64,000 bases of DNA. Origin: Hansfordia pulvinata. Its lineage: Eukaryota; Ascomycota; Sordariomycetes; Xylariales. The notes beneath the pieces are model-generated. The model had not been told where the DNA came from, made no database searches, and was given only the letters and a program-made list of their open reading frames with translations. The DNA lies in assembly GCA_006538405.1 (NCBI GenBank), contig BJKQ01000013.1:62001-126000 (forward strand), given 5' to 3'. The translations under genes were made by a program, and so were the position numbers. Every line of letters starts with the position of its first letter. Within the stretch, counting starts at the first letter, position 1. This document shows positions 20,811 through 32,848 of the stretch, piece by piece.

Positions 20811-23039
20811 AGCCGCCAACGACGAGGAGGTTGAGATGTGCGAAGAGGCGATATTCAGGATATGCCTCGGCTGTTTGCTGTGACGGGGCAAGCCCAACAA
20901 TACCGCAGCGCAGCGCTCCACAGGGGCGTTTGCGTCTGCAAGGCGAGGCAAAGGGGGGTGTGCGCGAGACCAAGTCTGGACTGCACAACCGTGGTCGAGG
21001 GTCTTGTCGAGATACGTTGTTATCTAGTGGGACGATTATATCAAAGCAGGCAGAGGCGGGTTGACGTCGAGGGGCGAATCTTAGTGAGATGCCGATATGG
21101 ACCAGCGCGGCATTCCCGGACAGGGCCGTCGCTGGAGTTTATAAACTACGAGGGGTGACTGCCGTTTCGTGATATAGGCGCGTAATCATGACTTGGTCCT
21201 CAGCATCCATCGGAGCTGGGACCGCCTTACCTCTCGGCCCTCGCGCCTGGGCCGCCGCGGTGAGCTGTGGCGGGGTTCCGCAAACCCGTGGCCCGCCCTG
21301 GGGCGGTAGCACGGCGCGGGATGTCAGGATCCTGACAGACTAGGGGCTGCGACTTTTCTCTTCGTGGCCTCGGACCTGGCCCCCTCGACTTAGCGTGATC
21401 TCCCAGTCCGTTCCACGTGGGCAATCCGCACTGACCAAGCCGGGCAGGGCGACCAGCAGATCGAAGGTCGAAATCCGTCTTGAATCCAGACGAGTGCCCG
21501 GGCGGCGGCGTCGAGTCGCAAGAGCAGCGATGTCCCTGGCCCTCCTTTCTCGTCTGCTTGGCGAGGAAGAGCTGGACGAGAGGAAAGATGGTTCAGTTTG
21601 GGAATGGAAAAAAACAAGAAAAAAAGAGAGAGGATAGAAAAGAAAACGAATTCATGTGCCCATCAGCATGGCCGTGGTGACTCTTTGTGAGCAAGAACTC
21701 AACTGGTGGCCCATCTGTGTTTTAGATCTGGAGTGTCTGCATGCTGCCGCCGGCTTGTGAGTCTGAGTTTTACTCCGCCTCGGGGGAATTGCATACCTAC
21801 CTACCCACCTCCCTAGACATGCCACATTGGTAGGACTGGATGGCGTGGACGGCCTCGACGGGCCCAAATCTTCGAGCCCTGTGACGTGCATTATGTGAGC
21901 CACAATGCTGCCCATCGATGGGCCGGCCCCCTTTGAAGCAGACAAGCACTCCCGGGGTCTGGCAACTTCCCGTGGCCGAGGGCGCCCGAGTCCCAGGCGA
22001 CCCCACTCTCAGCTCCGCCCGACGAGTTGCGCATCTGCAAGATAGGGAATCAAGTAGGATCCTGCGTCTATTGTGTGGTTGGAATCCCGTGGCCCGTCTG
22101 GCAGGTTCCTCGGCGCTGGGTCAGCTCGGCCTGCTTCCCCGGCGGTGCCCCTGTTCTGTTCCCCTGTTCTCCTCGAGAGGGTGTCGCCTTATCCATTATG
22201 GACCAAATGGACCCCGCCGCTAGCTCTCCCGTAGAGATGCATAGCCTTCCTTGGCCACGCCCTGGCGGCCAGCGATGGTTGTGGACAGCGATGAAGATCG
22301 GATGCGAGCCTTGGCCGAACCAATCCCCGTCAGGGCAAAGAGCGAGGAAGCGTGAGGATCGCTTTGTGATCACGGCAGTGGCAAGGGCCAGCTCGTCGGC
22401 GCCATATAGCGAGTTGGGTTGTTGTTTTTTTTCCCTCAGAGCACACGGAGAAAAAGACACTGCGAGTAGCTTGGGTACCGTACATGTATGGTAGGGAAAT
22501 CATCCACATAAGGCACCTACCTTACCTCACATACCTTACCCAGGCAAGTCTTTGCGGCCCGGGGCATCCTCTCTCTACCCTCCAGCTCAGTGTACGAGTT
22601 ATAGGGTCTTTTCCAAGTAAAAGCGCACTGGAGCCAATCCGGTCAGTAGAGGCTACTACTTCCAACACACTTACCATATAAACGGCCAACATGGGAAGTC
22701 GGGGGGCCGACAGCTCGGGCGTGGACGCCCACCAGGGACATCCCAGAGCCTACTGGAATGGGGATGGATCATGGGCCTGCGGAGGTCGTCCCCGGATTCT
22801 CTCGCCATCGAGCTTCGCCCGCCAAGCCAAGCCGCGATGCACAGCCTCGACCGCGAAAGCCAGACGCGGACTGCGAGCGAGCAAGTATACCGCCGCCCAA
22901 CCATAAAATGGGCGAGCAGGGGGGTTTGTGCTGGTCGCCTCTCCGCCCGCCTCTTGGCGCTGCTACTCATCCGTGTTTAATTCGGCTTGGCACACGCCCA
23001 GTCGACGACAGACTGCACGGCGCAGGTGGGTGAATCTGT

Positions 23040-23062
23040 TGTGTGTGTGTGTGTGTGCGTGT
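23040..23062. repeat. (GT)n microsatellite
   Basis: About eleven GT units with one GC interruption, in non-coding DNA. Confidence 0.9.
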
Positions 23063-23504
23063 GCCCAACACGCCTGGACCGGCCTTGCCCTGCGCGTGGG
23101 CGGGCGTGCCCTGTCGGCCGAGGAGGATTCGAGGTCGTTCTTAGGTGTCGAGGCGATCTGGGGCCGGGGGAGGGGCGCCGCTCGCAGAATGACGGGCGCG
23201 CGCGAGCCTGTTGCGGATAGGCCCCCGACTGTCTGTCTTATTACACGGCCGCTGCTACCGAATGAGACCACATGCCGGACATACAATAGTCCGCCGTGCC
23301 TGGCCTCGCCCATGATGCGGCTCTTTCCAGCACTGGAGCTGCCCACCTACGTACTTGCCTTTGTTGCCAAGCCGGCACTTGCATGGTCGTCTTTGGTAGC
23401 GGACGGAAACATGGGGCAGTTCTTTTCTTCTTTTTCTTTTTTTCTATTTTCAGTTTTCTCATTACTCTTTTTCCTCTTTGGTCCCCCTTTGCTGAGGTGC
23501 CGGA

Positions 23505-24372
23505 TACTCGTAGCCCGATAATATTCTTCAAATGTCTGCCAATTCGCCCCACGACCACGACCAAAGCACCACTCATCCGCAACCATCTGGTTCGGGATCA
23601 CACGGCCGATCCCAAGCAGGCGATTTGGATGGTGGCAGTCTCGTGGCGAAAGGGAGAGGTTTGCGACAAGGCAGAATCGCGGAGATCACGCCCTGCACGA
23701 CCATCACCCGACTGAGAAACTGCCCCAGGACGCCTTGTGCCAGTGCCTGAGGTTGGCCATCCCAGAGATGATTTCCGCCGCCACCGACGTTTTCGCCCCG
23801 CCCACACCCCTCCTCCTCTCCGCCTCCGCGCCGTGCTGCGCTGCTAAGGTTCCAAGCAGGAACGCGTAGGGCACGATGGGGCCTCCTCACCCCTGGCAGA
23901 ACGGCCACTACAGTAGTGTAGCTTGGGTACTGGGGCCAGCGGGCGTGGACCTATACTCGTACCTGAGGGGGGATCGGGACGGACAGGTACAGGGCAAAGC
24001 CGCACAGCTTTCTAATGGGGCCCGGCCGTCCGCATCCGTCCGCCTCGATATACTCGTACAGCCGGCCAGAACGGCTCCCGGGTGAGGTGGGAAATAGAGC
24101 ACCCGCTCGTAAGTCCATGGAGGGAGGCCGTTGGCCTTGGCCTTGGCCCCTTTGGAGGTTTGGAGGCTCGCCAAGCCCAGACGCCCGGGCGCTATTGGTA
24201 AGCCAGCAATCTCGAATCCTCTCTGCCTTCCGGCTACCTTACATGCAGAAGGTTGGGGCTGCCAGACCTACGAGCCTTCAAAAAGCCAAAACCCAAGGCC
24301 CAAAACCCGGGCGGGCGATCTGTGTATGATTCACCCCAGTCGCCGTCGACTACCTACATGTAGGTACTCGTA
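23505..24372. repeat. cluster of TACTCGTA octamers
   Basis: Four exact copies, at 23505, 23954, 24051 and 24365, all in the same orientation. The last abuts TACATGTA (24355) and a GGTA run. Confidence 0.6.
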
Positions 24373-24374
24373 GA

Positions 24375-24392
24375 TAGGTAGGTAGGTAGGTA
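24375..24392. repeat. (GGTA)n microsatellite
   Basis: Four GGTA units directly after a TACTCGTA octamer, one of several GGTA/TACC runs in this window. Confidence 0.85.
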
Positions 24393-27300
24393 TGCTACGT
24401 AAGTAGGTACCGGGTCGGGATCCGGGTATCAGCGGCCATCTCAGGCCACGCAGCAAGCCCATGCTCATGGGCTGACTCGCAGCAACGGAGCACAGCACGC
24501 CGAGATGCGCTGCTGTTGCTGGTTGCTGCTGGGCGTAGTGTTGAACTGTTTGAACATGGAAACCAGCGTCGGAAGTAAATCAGTCGGACGACTGAAATAG
24601 ACTCGCATCTCGCCCTCCAACCCGAGCCCGTCGCACAGTCAGCGTGCCAGAGCCATTGGTCAGCTGACGAAGCCGCGGAAAGAAAGCGTCGGCGGCCCAG
24701 TGGCCATGGCCCTGCCAGGCCGGACCAGACAGCATCGTGAAGCCAGCGCGAGGCTTACCGCGGCCCCTGGAGTTCGGCCATGCCTGCCCGGGCCGAACTT
24801 TTTTTTCTTCTTCTTTTCTTTGTCTTCTGCGCAGTTTTCTGCCCGAGCCCGAAGTTCTACCCCTATACCCTTTTGGTGTCGCCACCAAGACGCCGGCACC
24901 ATGGCGATGGCGAGAGCTTCATTGAGCCCCCAGCAGTCCCGGGGCCCGGACCTCACGGGCGGCGATCTGCGTCCGTACCTCAGATGTAGCAGCTGCGGCG
25001 CCGGCTCTTGACTTGTGGGAGCGCCTAGATTGCGTGTAGAGACGGGCACTACCCGTGCCCTCTAGTCACCTTGGGTATAGCCGCCCGCTTGCGCCTTTTG
25101 GGGGCCTAAAGGGCCGCCTCAACTAACTGTCGCGCCGTGTGAGCCCCAAAAAGGGCATGAAACCCGCCAGCTTCGTAGGTCGCCCGCGCGTTTGGGTGGG
25201 CGAGCTACACATACGAAGGAGTCGCCTGGTTCTGCCAGACCGGGTTTTGACAACTCGCCGCACTTCCCCTGGGTACACTCGGGCACTGGTAGGATAGCAC
25301 ATTCGAATACAGACTACTAGTAAAGATCGCCTCATCTCAGTCCGTCCAAGGCGCTACCGTACGAGCCGCCGCCCTGCCACGCAAGTGCCCACGACTTGTC
25401 TTGGCCGCCAGCGAGCAGCGTGATGCGAGCACGTGCAGTCCGCCTGTAGTTGACCAGCATCCCTGTCCAGCTTGACCGCGGAGGGGTCGGCTGCTGCGCC
25501 TCGATAGGGCTGAAGAGGAGCCAACAACAATGGCGGCCCCTGGGACAAGCGAGAGTTTACTCCGACCCTGTCGACATCGGTCAGTCGGTTGGCCTTGTCT
25601 CGCCCCACGGCCACAGAAGACCGGCAGTTGTGCACCGCCTCTTGGGAGGGGCGACCGATGAAGAAGATGCACGTATATACCTTGGTAGGTATGCTCACGG
25701 AGCGCTGCGCTTGATCCCTTGCGGCGTTCGAGCTTTCCGTTTCTGAGTCCATGCGACACGGACCATGCCTGGTGAGGCCCAAGTCTAATGTCTATGAGTA
25801 TATCCTCTATCGTCGGGAACCCTGTCAGCCGAGCAGTGCCTCCTCCATCTTGTGTTCGGGGTATAGGCGTCGAAGGACGGGCTTGGCATCCCAAAGATCT
25901 CCTGCCTACTTACCTACCTATGTAGCCACCAGGATCGGCCCAATGCCACCTCTAATAAGCTCCTCGCAGGAACCAGGGACTTGATTGCCCGTGATTTCTA
26001 AGCGCAACAGGTGGTGGGTGGGTCATTGAGGGCAAGAACCAAACCCCCCAAAAAGTTGGTCTTTTCTGACAGTTCGATGCGAGGTGATAACTCGCCACGA
26101 TGCAAGACTTTTTAGTTTTTGCCAAGTCAGTATTGTCCTCCAGGAGCTTATGATCACTGGTGGGTGGCGTCGCCGTGGCCGTGGCCATGGATCAAGAAGG
26201 TTGCTCCGAGATGGCGACCGTGGCCAATGCTTTGTAAAGGCGCTGCGCCTCGAAAAGGGGCAACCAGGTCCCGGCTGCACTCGTCGGCGATGGCCCAACC
26301 TCTGCTGAGGGCCCGCCGGTGACCACCTACCTATCTACCTGGATGTCAGCACATCACAGAGCAGAGCAGACACTGCCGCGGCACGTTGCTCTTGTGCCAT
26401 TGCTGACTGCCTACCAGGTGAGGTGATGCAAAGCCCGCCACCGCCCGCTCGGGAATAACTCCCGGTTCCCGTTTGCGTCCGGGAGCAACGAGGCCCCGGG
26501 TGGCTCCACGGCTCATGAGGGGCACTCTGCACCTGAAAGGCCCCGAGGCTACGAGTATAGACTGCCAGGCCCGACGGCTCCTCCAGCCCCTTACCCGATA
26601 CGGTGAAGAGCGAGCATTCGCAACGTTGGCCGAAACGGTCATCTTCTCCCTCAGCACGGCTCGACTCCCGTCTGTCGACATTGGCACGGCCCAGCGAGCC
26701 GGCTGGTAATTCTCCCGAAATTTCGGGGGCTTTCTTGAGAATCAACCTTGGGACGCCCGCGCCAGAAGGATTGCCACGAGGGTTTGACGCCGCGTGGAAC
26801 TCTTTCGACTGCGGCACCTGTGGTCTTGGCCGGGGCTAGCCAACACGACTAGAACGCTCGACTCGAACCCCCAACGGGCTCTCACTGCTTCACTACACCT
26901 GTCTATTGGTATCTACCGCCTACGTACTACCTAGATGGTTAGTCTCAGGCCCGACCCCTTAGGCATAGAGCAGAAGAAGAAAGATGGTCTCTGGTTCCAG
27001 GCGAGCTCGGCACGCTCTGGTGGGCGCTCTACTCGTACATACGAGTTGTACGTGGCGGCCCAGGCCAAACCGGTCTTTCGCCCCGACCTCCCGACTCGGA
27101 CAAGGCGCCGCCAAGGGCCTGCCTCCGTGAGCGGTCGCGGACGCGGTCCATGGTCGACCTTGGCGGGGACGCCCAAGCCGGAGCCTTATGAGGCGAGCCA
27201 GCCTCGTCTTCTTCATTCTCGTAGCGCGGGAATCCCTTCAGCCCCTCCCTCCCCCCCTCCTCGCTGTCGAAACCCGACGCGTTTGCCTGCCAAACCCCGG

Positions 27301-29043
27301 CGACGGGGAGCCAGCTCTGCTCTGTGTCATGGCGTCAGCCCTGCCAGGTCGAGCTCGGCGCGATGACAGGAACCCTGCATGTTTGGCTGCACCGCTCAGC
27401 CTCCAAGTTAGCTCGGCCTAGTAGCTGGGCACCCGGCGGTGTTCTCTTGGCGGATTTGACAGTCCCTACGAGTGCCAGGCTCACCGTGTTGATTTGTAAT
27501 AACGACGCGGACCCGTGGCCGGGACGTAAGCCGCTGGCGACGGGGCCTTGGGGGTGCAAGGGATGGCTCTGGCCAGCACACTGACACCTTGATTCTCATG
27601 CCCGCTCCAGTCGAGATGCTGGATTGGGAGGCGGGATGGAAATCCAGTGAGCTGCAAGTCTACCACGAGTGACCGCAGTCGCCAGGCATGGCCAAAATAG
27701 CGAACGCAGTAATCCAATGGCCGCGTGCACATTTCAGTCCCTTGATACTTGGTCGACGGGCCCTCAGATCTAGGATTCGGCAGAAAACTTGAACCGTTTT
27801 CACTGCCAACATGGGCTCTAGGTTCCAAGCCCGTGTCCGCCGAGAACAGAAAAACAACTTCGTCGTATGGTGGAACCCCCGTGTTGAAAGGTTCAGCCGC
27901 TGCGCAGTCAAATTGTATTCATTTCTTCGATACTCGTCTCGTGGCAATGTAATGTAACAGCTGAGCTGGTCCAGCCATGTTCGATCGTATCCCAGCTGTT
28001 GTTGCTTCCCGCTCGGTAACAGCGGGACCTTCTGGAGTGAGTAGACCGTCATGTGAAAGGCACACTTCAGTGACGATAACGCCAATTCACATTTACATAC
28101 ATCATTACTGCTGCTGCAGCCACCTTCACAGTGAGTGACCATTCGACTTTGAGACGAACGCAACAGATCTCAGCCAGTGAGCCCACGCGTTGCGACATGC
28201 ATCCGGCGCCCTACAGTACCTCACCAGCGAGGCACACCCATTTTCGCCTGTTCTGAAACACCATCTCGCGAGCCTTCAGTTTGTGCTGACGGTCATCTCC
28301 TTCTTCCGGCAGCTCAATGAAAACCTGGCGACCTTCGGCATAGCACTGCGTCCAACGACAAAACGGCGGATGCTACATCAATAAACCTTCAATTCACGAT
28401 GTGTAAAATTTGAAAACTCCTGTGCGGAGCATAGCTTCAAGTCCCGAAACCTCAATCAAGCCAGCCCAAGCCGGATGCAGGCAATGCCCAGGGTCACAAA
28501 GTCGCGGCACGTCGCAAGGGTCCGCGCCTGCGGGTGCTCAGCTTGCCACCAACCCGCAAGCAGCCCTCCAGGTGTTTCATCACACCTCCCCCAGCTCTGA
28601 GGAGTGGTCCAGGCCACTCGCCTCATGAACGTCTCCTGCTTTAGTGAAACGTACTTGGATGTCTCGGGAGCTGCTCACACAGCACACTCGTGGTGCAGGA
28701 AGTAGGAAGCAAAAACACAAAGGTTAAACATGCTTGATTTGAGAGACTCGAAGGGTCTCCTGCTGAGGGGTCAATCTATCTCAATAAAAATGTCCCAGTC
28801 ACAAGTGAGCTGTTGGCCATGAACCAACTGCCTGGTTTTGGTACCCGTCGGAGCCGTGAGACCCAAACATGCGATTTTGTTGTCATAACTTCGTTAAATT
28901 GAACGCTTATCGGGCCAAGCCCCCGTCTACGCTCGGCCAAACCCATATGCCGTCTGGCCTTGCTGTATCCAAGGCGGGAACAATTGATATATACCCATCA
29001 ATACAAGGTCTGTGCCGCAGCAAGGCCAGAGTGCCACTACGCC

Positions 29044-30991
29044 TCACAACATCTGGTCATCAGACAGGTGCTCTTCATCCTCATCTTCGATCTCGAAGCC
29101 ATCATCCGTACTCTCCAATCCCTCGCCCCTGATGAAGTAGCTTCCTAACCAGCCCACAAGAGCAATTCCGGCAAATAGGCCCCATGCCAGGGCCTCCCCC
29201 TTGGGCTGGATGCGCATCGACAAAGTGAATATGCTCCCTGACAGGAACGGTCCGAAACTACGGCCAGCCGCAGACAGCGTCTGCGCAACTCCGTTCAAGG
29301 TGCCGAGGGTGGCGTGAGAGGGGGCGGAGTTTGTAATCTGCAAGGTGGTAAGCTTGGAAGCCAGTCGAGAGTCACAATAAAAGGAACATACCAGAAGCAT
29401 CACGCTAGAAAGCCCCCCACCGCGCAGATGTTCTTCACGATCAGAATCGCACCGAGCTCCACGTAGAGCCACGTTTGAGAGCTTCCGATCCCCAGAGGAG
29501 GCGAGCCCGTTCGATACCCAACTAGGGGCATCAGCGCCAGTGTTATGGCAAATCCCATCAGGGATCCCCTGTAGGAGCCAACATTGCCGAGCCGCGACTT
29601 AAGTGGCCCGAAGATGAAGAGCTGGAACATGATGGTGAAGAAACCGGCTACTGACAGGGATATCCCAATGACATCAGCAGGCAGGTCACGACCAGTCGGC
29701 TCCTCGGCAGATGCGAATATGGGGTAGAGACTGTTGAAAGAGCTGTTGGAAAGCTGGAAAATGAGCTGAGTGGCAAGCAGGACAATCGTCGTGCGGTTGA
29801 ACACCTGGCGCCAGGAGACTTCCAGGGGCCCCTTGCCGCCGTCAGTTTCGCCATCAGCATCTCCGCCCCCGAGCAAGCCGGCGTCCTCCCGGGCTGATCG
29901 TCGTCGCGAGCTCCGTCGTCAGCATCGTCTGTCTCTTGCCCTCCCAGCCAGCGGGGTATCCAGGAGCCACTTTGGCCTTTCTTGGAGCGCTCCCCGCAGC
30001 AGCACATCCAGCCGAAAGCCTCAGACCAGTCGAGGCCCTCGCCCTCGTCGTCAAGAGTCTCCTCGAACCACAGAGCCAGAACAACGACAGAAAGTGCCAG
30101 CAGTGAGGCGCCCAGGATATTGGGGGCCAGAAAGGGATAGCGATCGCGTTCCAAATCGCCCACGAGAAGGCCGCCCAGCGCAGGCCCTGTGATGGAGCCA
30201 AGGCTGTAGACGACGGGCAGCCAGGTGAAAGCCCTGCTCTGGTTGCTTCGGTCGGTCAGCTCGCCCAGACAGGTGGGGACAACAGCAGCGTTGCCATTGA
30301 GCAGGCCCATCAGGACATGGACGAGAATGATATGCCAGTACCGGGTGCAAAAGCCGAAGGCGGCGAAGCACAAGCAGAGCAGAGAGGTGCCAATCAGCAT
30401 CACCGGCTTGCGACCGACGACGTCAGAGAGGTAACCCCAGAGCAGATTGGTGGCGAGCTGGGCGAGGGCGAAGGCAGACGCGAGCAGGCCCACATAGAGC
30501 CCGACCTCGTCTGCGTGAACGCCGGGAAAAGACTGGACCATCTCGGGCAGGTACGGGGAGATGGAATTGAGGGCCGTCTGTTCGGCCAGTGAAAGGACGG
30601 CGAGGAGGGCGAGCTGGCGGGCCGGCAACGGCGTCGAGGAGTGGTCGGGGTGGGAGAGAGAGGTGAGCGAGTTGGGAGACTCGGGGTCGGAGCCATGACG
30701 GCGGCCGGGATTCTTGGGCGGCGGGGTAGGAAAAGTGTGGTAGTGGTGAGCGGTCGAGACGCGACGGAGGGCAGCGGTGCGCCTGCGCGAGTTTGCGCGC
30801 GAGTTTGAGGCGGAATTGGTGGAACGTAGAGTAGGCAGAGGTGAGCCGGCGCGAAAGGAGCCGACGGAGGCGGTCCGAGTCGAGCCTCTACCGGCGCGGA
30901 GGGGAGGCCGGCGGGCTGTGAAGGGATTACCACTGGTGTTGCTGCTGTTGTTGGCGGCAGCCGCGGCAGCGCCGTTGGCGGCGCTCACCAT
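29044..30991 (-). CDS. MFS transporter (zinc-induced-facilitator / YCR023C-like), two single-base breaks
   Basis: The ATG at 30991 starts a hydrophilic Ser/Arg/Pro-rich N-terminus of about 120 residues, followed by major-facilitator segments. The signature loop GYLSDVVGRKPVMLIG (motif A) lies after TM2, and EQTALNSISPYLPEMV in TM1 is typical of this DHA1-type subfamily. A charged central loop follows TM6, and the tail is acidic (DDGFEIEDEDEEHL). One intron, 29391-29338 (GTATGT...TTGCAG, 54 bp). Two frame changes occur without splice signals: one at about 29880-29910 in the central loop, one at a C6/G6 run (29413-29418). Each needs one added base; then exons total 1896 bp (631 residues) and every segment matches the family in order. 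The substrate is unknown; vacuolar or plasma-membrane drug or metal export is typical. Confidence 0.88.
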
Positions 30992-31329
30992 CCTGTTGGA
31001 GGGGCTGATGGCAAGGCTGAGACTACAGACAGCTTATCGAGGACGGCGGGTTCGTGGAGGCGAATGGCATGAACCGTCGCAGGCGTCGGGGCGAGCACCG
31101 GTGCTGCAGTTACGGGACCGAAAACAGGCCGTGGCGACGGTCGCTGGACAGCTCGGTAGCTCGCAGGGGCAGGGGAGACGGAGATCCGAGGCGGCAAGGT
31201 GACGACGGCGACGAAGTGAAGCCACGGAGACGGGGAGATGGAGGATTAGCAAAGGTGAGGGTGCAGGTGATGAGCGGTGGTTGGACCTGGAGCTGGCTGG
31301 AGCGGCGCACTGGAGCCTGCAGCTTCAGT

Positions 31330-31341
31330 GGGGGGGGGGGG
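31330..31341. repeat. G12 homopolymer
   Basis: Twelve consecutive G on the plus strand in intergenic DNA. Two further long G runs lie in introns at 45840 and 55690. Confidence 0.9.
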
Positions 31342-31453
31342 CAGCATGGGCAGAGCCGATCGGGGCACTCACGCACTGTAAGGCTGCTGCAGGCGCGTAG
31401 CCATAGCTCACCTACAGTGGGGTGCCCCAGGGTGGCAGCCTGCCTGGCACTGG

Positions 31454-32692
31454 TACGAGTACAAGTACTGGGCGCGAGTCGGAGCAGCGGCATGACCAAT
31501 CATCGCAGGCGGGTCGGGAAACCTATGACGAGGGTGCCCCACCCGAGCAGGCACGAAAGTGGCGTACCGCGCAAGAACTCGTGTGCTCGTAAGAGTACGA
31601 TAGCTCCTGCCTCCTGCTCCTCCTCACCTCCTCCTCCCCGTTATGCCAGCCCGAGTCGAGGTGCAATTAATCCACGGCAGGCAGGAGTAGGCGGCTGGGA
31701 CTTGCAGGCACTCACGGCACCTGCAGACGAGAAAGCATTCGGCGCTAAGGCCCATACCAGTCTAGCACAGCAGCGAATGCCGAATCACCGGCCTGCGCTA
31801 TTATTAGTTTGCAGCTACGAGTACTCGCACTCGACGAAGACGCGGAGAGGTACTTGTAGCAGGGTGGGAGAGGTCCGCAGCACGAAGTATCTCGAGGACG
31901 GAACTAAGGTACTCGTACATACCGTTAGACCAACGCCGCTGTGTCCGGCTAGTCTCCTGCCGCTTCCGGTCTGCACGTACGAGTAAGTCAGTAAGTCGAA
32001 GTATACATGCACTGGATGGACGGGCACGGTCTCGACAGGGAGAACCCGCAAGAAACAATTTGATGTCCAGCTGGTTCGTCTGGTTTGCAAGTGCGGCACC
32101 GCGCGTCGTCGTTGGCCTCATGATGGGCACTTCAGGTTGCCATCAGCCCGAGACATCAGCATACTGCCGCCCGGAATGGCCCCCTCAGCCGCAGAGACAG
32201 CCAGACCAAGGCATGGCAGAGACAAGCCCGAGACCCTAGACCCCAGATGGAGATTGGGGGACCGGACCCCTGGCGCCCTGCTCCGTCCAGAACCGCCGGC
32301 GCCGACCCGTGTCTGGCTGGAATCGGCCGGCCGGCATGCAGCGCGACCCCTTGAGTGCGACCTCGCTAGATACCTGCGGAGATATATCCTCGTGCCCGCG
32401 CGCGCGCGCGGGGTCGACCGGCTGGGGCACCGGGGACCCTCTCGTCCGTCTCTCAGCATCCCTGGCCGGGTCTCCCCGTCTGACAGCCTTATCGGCCGAG
32501 TGAGACCGCCAAGCGGCTTTCGCAGTCCTCTCGAGGTTCGGGCTCTTATCCGCAGCTCATGAATGGCCAGCCTAGCGGGCGGGGATGATTCCCAGATTGC
32601 CCTGCTGTGCAGATACTTGTGCCGAGAGGAGCCGAGTGAGGCGTCCGTGTTATGAGGATGTGGGGGTTTCGCAGGTCAAACTGATACTCGTA
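31454..32692. repeat. cluster of TACTCGTA / TACGAGTA octamers
   Basis: Exact copies at 31454, 31816 and 31978 (TACGAGTA) and at 31910 and 32685 (TACTCGTA). It is the densest cluster in the window, and the copies are in both orientations. Confidence 0.6.
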
Positions 32693-32848
32693 CTAATAGG
32701 GCGGAAGAGGCAAACGCAAGCAAGCCTGGATTGGGTACTGGAGTTCACTAAAGTATGTGCGGGGGACAGAATACCAAATTTACCAGATCATACACATCTG
32801 TCGAGTGCAGATCTGTGCATCCCACTAATACGGATGCTCTTCGCCTTC

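Larger units (their letters stand above)
20811..29043. other. 8.2-kb gene-free region
   Basis: No frame here shows a signal peptide, motif, consistent splice signals or coding bias. It contains at least six TACTCGTA/TACGAGTA octamers (23505, 23954, 24051, 24365, 26550, 27030), TACATGTA at 22481 and 24355, several TACCTACC/GGTAGGTA runs (21797, 24375, 25909), GT and GGTA microsatellites and a pyrimidine-rich run near 23425. CpG is not depleted, so heavy repeat-induced mutation is not evident. Candidates are regulatory DNA, non-coding RNA, or decayed repeats. Confidence 0.5.
30992..32848. other. intergenic region between the MFS and amine oxidase genes
   Basis: About 1.86 kb holding the MFS promoter and the amine-oxidase 3' region. 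It carries a G12 run and five TACTCGTA/TACGAGTA copies. The 310-codon plus ORF here lacks any protein-like pattern. Confidence 0.55.

Noticed and set aside
26820..26940. TTCGAGTC box suggesting a minus-strand tRNA
   Set aside because: The flanks do not pair into a T stem or an acceptor stem.
31054..31986. 310-codon plus-strand ORF upstream of the MFS gene
   Set aside because: Low-complexity Arg/Gly/Ser sequence full of intergenic TACTCGTA words; no domain.
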